64,000 bases of DNA. Source: Trichoplax adhaerens (taxonomy: Eukaryota > Placozoa > Uniplacotomia > Trichoplacea > Trichoplacidae). Position 1 is the stretch's first letter, and every line of letters starts with the position of its first letter. Made by a program: the position numbers and the translations under genes. The DNA is taken from NCBI RefSeq assembly GCF_000150275.1, contig NW_002060958.1, positions 224,966 to 288,965 of the forward strand, in the 5' to 3' direction. Of this stretch, positions 54,401-64,000 are shown piece after piece. The notes under the pieces are model-generated. The model was given only the letters and a program-made list of their open reading frames with translations. It was not told the DNA's origin and made no database searches.

Positions 54401-57305
54401 GATATTAACTTGACGTGCACGATAAACTACTGAAAGCCCAACAAGCTACGATAAACAAATAATATTTTGACGACGGCTAATTAGCCAAAGTCATTTAGTA
54501 AAAAAAATCGATAAGTCGCGTTGCTATGATAACATATAAGCTATCCCTAACTTTTTCAAGTAAAGCAGCTTGAATTTACAAGCTACATACGCACCTATAG
54601 AAATTGCTAAAGATATTGAGATTTTTATCACGCGTCGTAATGGATTTTCAAAGTGTCATTAAGCGCGTACATAAATTATCCTATGCTATATTTGAGCAAG
54701 CTTTAACATGCAATAAAAGTTGATCATTAAAGGAAATGATATCGTTTATGACCTATTCTCGACGATGCCTTACGGTAATGTTTTTATTGCCTAATCAATA
54801 CTTCTGGTGTTCAGCTATTAAGAAGATTTGCAGTATACTGTAGGGTTAACGTTTACTTTGATTTTGAAACAAAGATGAACCGAATTAGACAAGGTTTTAC
54901 AGTCAGTTCACTTTCCATTGAAATATGTTCACAACAATCTTATTTTTCATGACTTTGCTGAATAGAGAGCACTATAAAGTGAGGTATCTAGATGATCATG
55001 GGCCATATCAATCGATACTGCAATGATTATGGTCAGGGTATCGCTCCTTACTTAAGGGCGTTGAAGGGCATCGTAATGCTGTTTACAAGTATTATGATTA
55101 ATGTGGCTTTACAATATTGTACAGTAATGGTGGCAATTTACATGTTACAGCAAGCTAAGTCAGTGGTAAAGTCAATTCGGAGGTTGTGATCAAAGCCGCT
55201 GACTGTTGTATGATAATGCTCACGGTATACTTATAATTTAGGCTATATCCTGGAATGACTAAATAATGCCAAAGTACAATACAGTAGTGGCCTACTGCTA
55301 TGATTGCATACTGTAACCTGTTTTATAGTAGTTCTCTTTACTCTACAAACAAACCAAAAGCAGAATTGTTATTACAACTTGTAATTTCAACAGTAGCCGG
55401 TGTCTGTTGCAAAGTGACGTTGTTATTACTGTACTGTTACAATTCATTCCAAGACTGGACTGAAACATACAAATTCATTCTGCCTTGGATATCTTTCCTT
55501 TAAGATCAACGTGGAAATGGACGATCAGTACGACCATTAAATCAATCTGTTTTAAATATAGTAGTACCCAGCTATTACCGGGATATATATAATGTCGAAT
55601 GGTAATACTATCTGTTAATTATTAATAAATGGGTACATTATCGTAAACCGTCAGCAAAGCGACGGGAGTTTGGACTAGTATATACTAAATGATCCAATTT
55701 ATTCAAACATTGCCACTCTAGTTATATTATATTAAGTACAGTACTTGTAGTTTAGTTAATGTTTTCTGATGGAGTTTATAAAAAGCGAACGAGGCCTTGG
55801 ACTGTTATTAAAATCTCCCAATTTTAAGATTAGCTATTGCAATACTGTAAGTTGACCATTTGTGGAGAACATTTCTATCAATGAATAACACATGCCTTTG
55901 GCAATCATTTTAACGTCTACATTTTGTCCTAATTAAAGCATTTTCAAGAATACCCTAAATTAATAGAAGATTTTATCAACGTGCTACTGAATAGGTATAC
56001 TACAGTATGGTTTCAATTCAATCAGTTAATGAAAATTATTACGTTCTATCGATCACTCAATGCTATTACAGATGAATGTGTAAGAAAACATCTCTCCATT
56101 GGACTAATAGTAAATTAGGACATTTTGAAGAGGCAAATTGTTGTAGCCTTAAAAGAAACTGATGTTTGCAATACTATCCTATGTTGATCGAATTAAAAAT
56201 GAATCAAACCATAGTTACCAGGAAAATTAGTGATCATTAATTCATCAGTAACTTAGTATTGAGTATCCTGGTGCTTTAATTAGGGCAAGAAAAGGCAGTC
56301 AAAGATAGAAGTGTCAATGTTTCCATGTCTTGAGTTCATCTTTTACCACATATTAGTAGTAAAGGATGATTCTTGTCTCCTTTCTATGACATGGATGAAT
56401 AGGTATTGTAGTCTGGTGGGTAGAAAGCCAGTATCGGTATGTGGTCAATATCGATGACTATCCGTGTCAAGTCGTGTTCAAAGAAGAAAAATGAGCAAAA
56501 TGTCACTGATTGCTTATCCATCCTTTCTATTGACTTGGCATAGACTATAATGAAAATAAGTATAAGAAGGGAAAGGAGATATGCAGTTGGTCTTTTGGTT
56601 TAAATTGTGCCAAGTCTCGTCTGGCAAGAAAAGGAGTAGAAAGCCTACGTTAGTATGGCTTGCCATCATGATTGTTAGACGATGCAAAGAAAAAAAAGAT
56701 TGTTGAAATGTATGATATCGCTGCAAAAATGTGGTGAGAATAATCAGTCCATGGGATAAAGTACAGTAAGAAATGCAATCGATTGGAAGCTGAATTGAAT
56801 CATAAAAATTAGTCTACCTCCTGCAGTAACTGGTAAGAAAGGATTGAAGTATGGGTGATGTTGTTTTCTAGGTGATGATAACATGTTATCCATGGCTATA
56901 CTGTACTATCGATTAGGAGAATTCAATGTAGACCCCAATGGGATATTCGTCTACTGGCAATCTCTAACTAGGGTAGGCTAATTTTATCGAGAGTGAATAT
57001 GGTTGGTATTGGATAATTAGGGTAGAGTAGACCTTAACAATGATTGCCACTTTGTCAGTCATGGGAGTATTTCTAGTTTGGACAAGTATCAACATTGGAG
57101 TGAGTGATCGAGATCGTTGATACCATGACTAGGTGTGAATTAACTGGTCACTGTCTGTCTCTCTCTCGCTTACCCCTTGATCACCAAATGTAGAAGCCCA
57201 TTGCTGCATGTCTTCCACAGTAATAAAGCCTTTGCCATGCTCGTCTAATGCTCGAATGACTGAATTTAATCGCAATCGCAGTGGAAGCTCCTCTTCTTCT
57301 GCCAT
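48443..57305 (-). CDS. RAB11FIP4: Class II Rab11-family interacting protein (FIP3/FIP4/Nuf-like), 13 exons
   Basis: Class II FIPs are Rab11 (and Arf) effectors of recycling endosomes, needed for furrow membrane delivery in cytokinesis. Minus-strand exons: 57305-57174, 53861-53768, 52853-52771, 52124-51856, 51694-51659, 51494-51377, 51020-50826, 50590-50541, 50470-50389, 50206-50069, 49680-49531, 48932-48795, 48601-48443: 1644 nt, 547 residues. Two EF-hand-like motifs open the protein (LDEHGKGFITVED at about 25 and LDPEGRGRFDYEE at about 53); both loops lack canonical calcium ligands. An acidic Ser/Thr-rich stretch (about 104-193) follows, then a long coiled coil to about residue 480. The C-terminus carries the Rab-binding motif: YLDSLL (513-518) and MEKDPTLLEI (522-531). 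An in-frame ATG at 57320 could add five residues. FIP3 versus FIP4 cannot be separated here; a single ancestral copy is likely. It is divergent from CDK11. Confidence 0.88.
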
Positions 57306-57875
57306 AATGGTTGGGGTCAATGCAACAAGCTTACCACCTTACAGTAATTATACAGGCTGACAAGATTGACAACAGCCAATAAACTCTACTGTAGACGTTC
57401 AATGATGCCTTGCTTGCTTTCTCCTACCAATGCAATCCAATTCAAGGTAAAATACAAGAGTCAAGCAGTGAAAAATGGATCCAATGGAGTGGGACAAGAT
57501 TGGATTTTCTTCAGTGAAATTTTTCAATTTCCTTTGATGGCGCAAGTTGAGGATGGAAGCAGTGAGCCAATGGAGTGCGTCAACTGCAATGATTTCAGTC
57601 GCTTGTGAGTCATTCGCCTAGAAAACGAACTTGCTTCTCAACAATAGCATGAGTCAACCAAGGCACGATTGACGGTCGAGATCAGCGTCAACAATGACTG
57701 ACTGCATTGTTGCCTACTGTTTAATGCAGTCAGTCGTTGACAACAATATCAACGCATTGTGTGTGTGTGTATACTGATACATCTGTCTAGGGCCACGCCA
57801 ATGCCAATATTGTCCGCCACTCTTCATCTACGATTGAATATGTCTACAGTACTGGCATCGAGTGTTCCATGATAC

Positions 57876-58215
57876 AGTACACTAGTGGCAGTATTGATGC
57901 TCCACTGCAGATACTGTACAGTGTACAGTACGACGTCAGTTGGACACTGGCGCACTGTACTGTACTGTACAGTACGACATCGGTTTGGACACTGACATAC
58001 TGTACTGTACAGTACACTAGTGGCAGTATTTACGCTCCACTCCAGAAACTGCATGATGTACAGTGTACAGTACGACGCCAGTTGGACACTGACGTACTGT
58101 ACACTATGCTACTGTGCTTGACTCGATACAGTACAGTACACTAGTGGCAGTATTCACGCTCCACTCCAGAAACTGCATGATGTACTGTACAGTGTACAGT
58201 ACAGTGTACTGTACA
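57876..58215. repeat. Tandem repeat of about 123-132 bp with TGTACAGTAC spacers
   Basis: acagtacactagtggcagtatt starts units at about 57876, 58008 and 58131. Each continues with gctccactccagaaactgca, gtgtacagtacgacg and cagttggacactg. A partly overlapping half-unit (acgacatcggtttggacactg) lies near 57975. Confidence 0.9.
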
Positions 58216-58759
58216 CTGAGTGTACAGTGGGACATTTGTGCAACTCTGATTGACTTGCTGGCTACCGTACTGTGGGATTGAAGGATAGCTTGGAGCAATC
58301 GACTCCATTTCAATTTTCAATTTAGAGCAAATGCAAAACAAATAACAAGACGTCAATGTTGATTTAATCCTCATCAGTCATCCTCCTTTAAATATAGTAT
58401 TGGTACATTGAAGTCGAGTACTTTCTAGGGGTGGGCGGTCGGCGACATGGACATTGGTGTTTTCTTTCAAAATAGCTTGAATGAAAGGTAATTTGCTCGA
58501 ATAAACAGCACGGCATGTTTGTTTTCTACCAGTCGGTGTACTAAGTTACGGACTGACAAAAACATGCCAATCAACCAACAACAGTACCACTATTCACGAT
58601 AGTCAGGTATGTCGAACTAGTACAAATTACATTATTGTAGAACTTGAAGCATTACAGTATGATGGTTACAATGCTTGATTTCAACTCGACATTGCATCTA
58701 TTGCATATCTTCATGCTCGTCGGGCAAATTTCATTCCACAACTTTCCACTTTTCATACT

Positions 58760-58803
58760 GCAGTACTATACTGTACACTGTACAGTGTACAGTACAGTAC
58801 TGC
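58760..58803. repeat. 44-bp near-perfect hairpin
   Basis: Arms of 19 bases (gcagtactatactgtacac and gtgtacagtacagtactgc) flank tgtaca. There is one mismatched pair in the stem. It lies in the divergent FIP-CDK11 spacer. Confidence 0.9.
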
Positions 58804-59602
58804 ATGCTACCGTCCAGTGTCCAGCGTCCAGTACATAGTGTAAAAAAAGGACACTATACAGAACAGTGGACAGACTGACGATCTTTACTAGACATTTTGA
58901 AATATGGGTAAATGGGTAATGCAGAATAATGGATTGCAGCTTAGTGTGCGCGATTCTTGTACTCCACTCATTGTACAGTGTAATGTTATCGGATGGTATA
59001 CAGCACTGGCAAAGGATGCTTCCGATGTGGAGAGGATGAGATATATTTTATTCGTATCTTAGAGAGAGAAAATCAACAAGACTCTGAGGAAAGTTTCGGT
59101 TGCATCAGACTGAGCGCCCATTGCACAGTACGAGTACGCGCAGTGGCGGTCTACTGTGCAGTATATTGTTATACAGTACTGTACTGTACAGTACGTTGGA
59201 TATGATACTTCATTATGTTACATGGACTGTATAATAAGTGTATATACAGTGATGGAGGCCACTGACGGATTGCCGGACAGATCGTCATTCATTACAGATT
59301 GAAGGCGCTGATGGTGATCATGGACATCTAGGCTGTAACGTACAGTACAGGGTAGCTTCAAATTGCCGGCCATTGAAATGATATCAAGACATAATTTTAA
59401 GACTAAATTGAACAAATTTGGTATCAAGCGATAGCCTAGATGTTTAAAATTTCAAATTTGGTAACAAAAATTGTAAAAATAATCAATTTTTAGGTTCTAA
59501 TTCTACTTAAAATATCATGAATCTGCAGTACGAACTGAAATTTCAGTCCAATCCTTCTAACAAAAGAATAGAGTATGCGTAGATCGTGGTCAATGGCCCC
59601 CA

Positions 59603-59627
59603 TACTGTACTGTACTGTACTGTACTG
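59603..59627. repeat. TACTG pentanucleotide, five copies
   Basis: Five exact copies followed by tagtactacacagtgtacaatgtacagt, about 165 bp before the CDK11 start codon. Confidence 0.95.
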
Positions 59628-59791
59628 TAGTACTACACAGTGTACAATGTACAGTCACGGTAGTTCGTACTGTATCGAACGCACTGGATGCACTGTACTT
59701 GGAGTGGTCAAATGCTGTAGGGTATAGTACTAAAACAACTTCAAACAAGCAGCAGGACGTTAGAAAGGCTAAAATCACACTGCAATCACCA

Positions 59792-62700
59792 ATGGCTACC
59801 AAGAAAGCTCAAGAAATGCACAACCAAAATTTAGATTCTATCAAAGTCAAAACCTTAGAAGAAATACTACAAGAGAAAAGAAATCGATCTAGATCAGACA
59901 GTGAAAATATTGCTGAGACAGAAGATTCTCCAGGTAGCCAATTCTTGACTGATACCATCAACTTCATTACCAAGAGTGTACCGATGTATCATGCATGCTT
60001 CTGCCAAGGCTTACATGCTAGCTGTAGAAATACACAGTTGGAAAGTCATCAACGGATCATGCTGGAAATTATAATCTGTAGCTTGTTATTTTCTTATAAC
60101 TTAGCTAGAACATGATATGGGACTTTTAGCTTTACATTACTACTATTATTATCGCGACTGCTACCATAACAAATTGAGTCCATCTTTCTTGATGCAGTCA
60201 TCCATTCCTGTCCAAATGGTCAATTCAGACTTTCATATAGTATCAATGTCATTTGAAAATAGCTAAAGCGTATTCCGATGATATACTGATACTGTACAAT
60301 CTTGATTCAAAGAATATGTCTGAGATATCCTTCATCTTATTGACCATGTTAAAATCTATCATATCAACAAGAAGGACAATTGAATTGTTGGCAACACAGA
60401 CCCTAGCGATTGGATAACATTTTAAAAAATGACGTACAAATAAATATCTTTTGCGCCGTAGTTAGCAATTTACTCGTGTAATACTCCAGCTGCTTCCGTT
60501 GTAGCAATCTTAACGTTTTCACTTTTTACTTAACAGACGTAACCTCCGACACTAAAGATGAAACTACATCTGCAGCTTTAGAGCTAGACGAAGGAGAGAT
60601 TATTAGCAGCGGCGAAGAAAATTTAAACCATATCGATGATACAAAACCTACCAAGCGAAATCATGCAAGTCAGAATGATGAATTAGATGATTATGAAGAG
60701 GGAGAAATCAAGGATAGAGACGAAGTTGAACGAAAAGAAGAATTTGTGCCAGCCGCAGATTCGTCTATCATTTCTAACCGGCAAATAAGCACAACTAGTA
60801 GTCGAAAACGAGATGATAGAGGTAAGCATGACGTCAATTTGAATTGAACCAAGACAAATAAAGGCAATTAACACAATTTTACCTGTACCGTACATATTCA
60901 ATACTGCATTGCACTGACGCTGTAATAGCTGGCTCTATTTTATTGTACCCTCAGTTATTGCAATGCTAGAAAGCTTGATAATGTGTCTATTAGTTCGACT
61001 TCGAGAAAGTACCATGATAGTCGGTCGTTCTCCTCGTAGCGTCATTAAATATACCCAGTAGCCAAAGGATACGTAAACAAATCAGCTCTTCAACTATTAA
61101 CTAGTATGCGGTATTATAACCACAGCTTTAACAGGTCATCGTTCTTCCGAAAAAGATATACATACTTCCAGATATCATTACGAAAGAGAAAGAGATCGCG
61201 ATCGAGAGCGTGAAAGAGAGAGCGAAAGAAATCGTGACAGTCGTTACTCCAGTGATCGTGATAGATTTTCTGCACGCAGTCAGCGACGTGTAGGCGAAAG
61301 ATCTCACAAATACCATGCTGATGATTCTCGAAGTGATCGATACAAATCAAGTGAACGATCTTCCAGATCTCATTATAGCGATAGATATCATCGGGAAAGT
61401 TCATCCGATAGCAAATCTCCTAAATATTTCGATAGCAAAGGGAGAGAAAGCCGAAAAGAATTGACAGATAATTTATACAATACTACAGATAAATCACCTA
61501 TCCCCAATAAAGTTGAAAGAGAAGAGTAAGATATTTACAGCAAAATAAAATCTACTAATTTATAATCACTCACTTTCCATGATCCTATCATAATATATCA
61601 ACCTTTCTCTTTAGGACGTTAATTCGCCACGATAAATTAAAAACCGACATTAGAGCTAGTAGCAATCTTTTACCAGCTGCTGAGACAATGGAAGTTGTAG
61701 ATGTAGAATTAAGTAGCGAAGAAAGCGATCAAGATAATCTCATCAACGAGGAGCGTTCTATCATCGAGGTTAGTTGAACATGGATAATCTTTTGAAATTA
61801 CTATTATTAACATGCTGGAGCAATAGCCAATCCATATTTTTGCACGAAAAAGGACGAAGACGAGGAGAATGAACATAATGATGAATCGATAAAAAGTACT
61901 GATCTTGATGGAAGTATTGCTGATGAGCAAGGCCCTGAATCAGGTTCCGATGGTGAAAAGGGTATGCCACTATGTAGCCTTAATAGTTGTAATGCTTTCC
62001 AATAGTTGAGACTGAATATTGTTATTGATGCTATGTAGCTTACATTTCTGCCAATACTGTATATTAATGATTCAGAAGCAGAATTACCACCTTACCTTCC
62101 TGCCGTCCAGGGCTGTAGAAGTGTTGAAGCGTTTGAATGGCTAAACAGAATTGAAGAAGGTACTTATGGAGTGGTTTATCGAGCTAAGGACTTAAAATCA
62201 GGTACATATCATCGTGTATATAGATTAGGACTTGTATTCGTCTTAATTAAAAGAATTTCTTGGTGAGATAATGAAAATTTTCCGTTGCAGACGAAGTTGT
62301 TGCCTTAAAACGATTAAAAATGGAAAAAGAAAGAGAAGGTTTTCCGATTACTTCCTTAAGGGAGATTAATACATTATTAAAAGCAGATCATCCGAATATT
62401 GTACACGTTAGAGTAAGTTTTGGTGATATACAGTATTTCAAACTTAAAAGAAATATTCGCACCTATATGGATAAACGTCTCACACAGTTCCATTTACTGC
62501 ACTTTGTGATACATTACTAGGAGATAGTAGTTGGTAGCAATATGGATAAGATCTATATTGTAATGGAGTACGTTGAACATGACTTAAAGACTTTAATGGA
62601 ATCGATGTCACAACCTTTCAGCATTAGTAAGTTTTAAATTTTGCTATTAATTAATTAATCGGTAGACGAACAATTGCAAGTATTACCACCATTTTCCTAG

Positions 62701-63969
62701 GTGAAGTGAAATGCTTAATGAAGCAGTTATTATCCGCTGTCCAACATTTACATGATAACTGGATCTTACATCGTGACCTGAAAACTTCCAATTTACTTCT
62801 CAGCCATCAAGGCATTTTAAAAGTAGGCTACTGAAGCTGCAGTACTATCTTTACCCCATTATAATTCTCCATGTTAATATTTTACTTATGACTTTGCGAT
62901 AGGTTGGAGATTTTGGTTTGGCTAGAGAGTATGGATCTCCTCTAAAAGTTTACACTTCTATTGTGGTAACTTTATGGTATCGTTGCCCTGAACTACTTCT
63001 GGGTGTAAAGGTAACTATATAGTGATGACGTCTTGATAGTAAATGATGTTATGATCCTTAGGATTTTACCATTACTGTTATTATCAATATTGTTTTATAC
63101 GTTTATGCTATGTACTAAGTACTGTTTTATATTTTAGGAGTATTCTACTGCTGTTGATATGTGGTCTGTTGGCTGTATTTTTGGTGAATTTCTCGTAAAG
63201 AAGCCATTATTTCCGGGAAAATCAGAAATTGATCAGTTGAACAAGATTTTTAAGGTAAGATTGATTCAAACTACGCCAAGTCTTTCGACTCGTAACATGA
63301 AAAGTTCAATCATTCGCTTTATAGGACTTAGGCACCCCTAATGATCAAATATGGTCTGGATTTTCTGAATTGCCAGTTGCAAAGAAGGTTATAAGGACAC
63401 TATTACTTATTTCAAATTGTCGTAATGTAAACAATTGTACACGTAATGCATGTTACTGACTAAATTAAACCCATATGGTAGGTAACTTTTACGGAACAGC
63501 CGTACAACAGACTTAGAGATAGATTTGGAGCCTATTTAACTGATCAAGGATTTGATTTATTAAATAGGTAATAGAATTATTAATAATATATTGATGATTT
63601 CACATGCTAATCCTTGTTGCCATTAGCGCTAGAAACTCAATATCATTTTTGCTAAAAATCTTTCATCAGATTTTTGACTTACGATCCGAAAAAGAGAATA
63701 TCAGCCGAGGATGCGCTCAATCACGAATATTTTCAGGTAGTCAATATTGAAAGTTGTAGACTGTCGGATTACTTATGTTCAAAATTGTAATAATTCAAGT
63801 AAATACTGTATTATGCCCTCTACAGCAAGAGCCCCGACCTCTAGATCCCTCAATGTTTCCAACCTGGCCCGCCAAAAGTGAACTGATGAAACGCCCTAGT
63901 AAAGCTAATCGAAGCCCGACCGCTCCGGAGGGAGGCGGCATGTGTAAAGTAATTAATTCAATTCAGTGA
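59792..63969 (+). CDS. CDK11: CDK11 (PITSLRE) cyclin-dependent kinase, at least 15 exons
   Basis: CDK11 with cyclin L phosphorylates the transcription and splicing machinery in the nucleus. Exons: 59792-59933, 60537-60821, 61135-61525, 61615-61768, 61853-61961, 62076-62201, 62291-62412, 62521-62626, 62701-62822, 62903-63010, 63138-63254, 63326-63388, 63482-63567, 63670-63736, 63826-63969: 713 residues. The N-terminus has the family motif [12 protein letters not shown], then acidic EEGEI blocks and an Arg/Glu/Ser-rich domain (about 143-270). Kinase landmarks: glycine loop [11 protein letters not shown] (388-398), Lys409, PITSLRE (421-427), HRDLKTSN (502-509), DFGLAR (522-527) and [10 protein letters not shown], where Cys547 replaces the usual Ala of APE. 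The C-terminus keeps [13 protein letters not shown]. The stop at 63967-63969 follows a possible donor (T/GTAAAG after GGGM), so a final exon outside the window is possible. The acceptor of exon 5 (61852) has a poor pyrimidine tract. Confidence 0.95.
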
Positions 63970-64000
63970 CAGACAATCCATCTTCGTAAATGACGTAGTA
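63970..64000. other. Window edge after CDK11
   Basis: Thirty-one bases after the apparent stop. If the last intron begins at about 63944, this is intronic; otherwise it is the start of the 3' untranslated region. Confidence 0.4.

Larger units (their letters stand above)
57306..59791. promoter_or_regulatory. Shared upstream region of the Rab11-FIP and CDK11 genes
   Basis: The 2.5 kb between the divergent start codons (57305 minus, 59792 plus) should contain both promoters. It is dominated by tgtacagtac-type words, a 125-bp tandem repeat, a 44-bp hairpin, a TACTG pentamer run (59603-59627) and a short GT run near 57760. I see no coding exon. The CDK11 frame stays open upstream to a TTG at 59699 but has no ATG before 59792. 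Confidence 0.6.

Noticed and set aside
59699..59791. In-frame upstream extension of CDK11
   Set aside because: Open but without an ATG; the first ATG at 59792 has a good context and precedes the conserved N-terminal motif.

Overview
The window is AT-rich nuclear DNA from an animal. Every gene is split by many short to medium introns, and the proteins are animal families: an aPKC-site-bearing Lgl, a class II Rab11-FIP, drebrin-like and CDK11. The compact, intron-rich, AT-rich genes with vertebrate-like protein conservation fit an early-branching metazoan. I think a placozoan (Trichoplax/Hoilungia type) is most likely, but that is inference. I rebuilt six gene models by hand from open frames, GT/AG sites and intron phase, and in all six the phases close from start to stop.

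Layout: 1-8.5 kb holds no gene I can support but contains a decayed tandem array. PHF5A (minus, 8486-10300) lies head to head, with 60 bp between start codons, with an unrecognised 325-residue gene (plus, 10361-15183). That gene converges on Lgl (minus, 17437-31095). A 12 kb stretch without recognisable genes follows, carrying a 230-bp array just before DBNL (plus, 43062-45573). DBNL converges on a Rab11-FIP3/4-like gene (minus, 48443-57305), which diverges across 2.5 kb of palindrome-rich DNA from CDK11 (plus, 59792-63969 or beyond the edge).

Functions: PHF5A (SF3b subunit) and CDK11 (kinase acting on RNA processing) belong to pre-mRNA splicing and transcription. Lgl (cortical polarity), DBNL (actin and endocytosis) and the Rab11 effector (recycling endosomes) belong to cell polarity and membrane traffic. 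I see no evidence that they form an operon or a physically co-regulated system; the head-to-head pairs are the only likely shared regulation.

The most unusual material is: (1) an Lgl C-terminus that appears to splice from a donor overlapping an in-frame stop codon into a 33-bp minisatellite exon encoding a Glu/Arg tail; (2) a locus-specific tandem repeat in most non-coding intervals, including one in a PHF5A intron that repeats the 5' splice site; (3) self-complementary TGTACAGTAC-type clusters in promoter-side intergenic DNA; (4) an uncharacterised multi-exon gene. I found no mobile element, RNA gene or CRISPR array that I can support.
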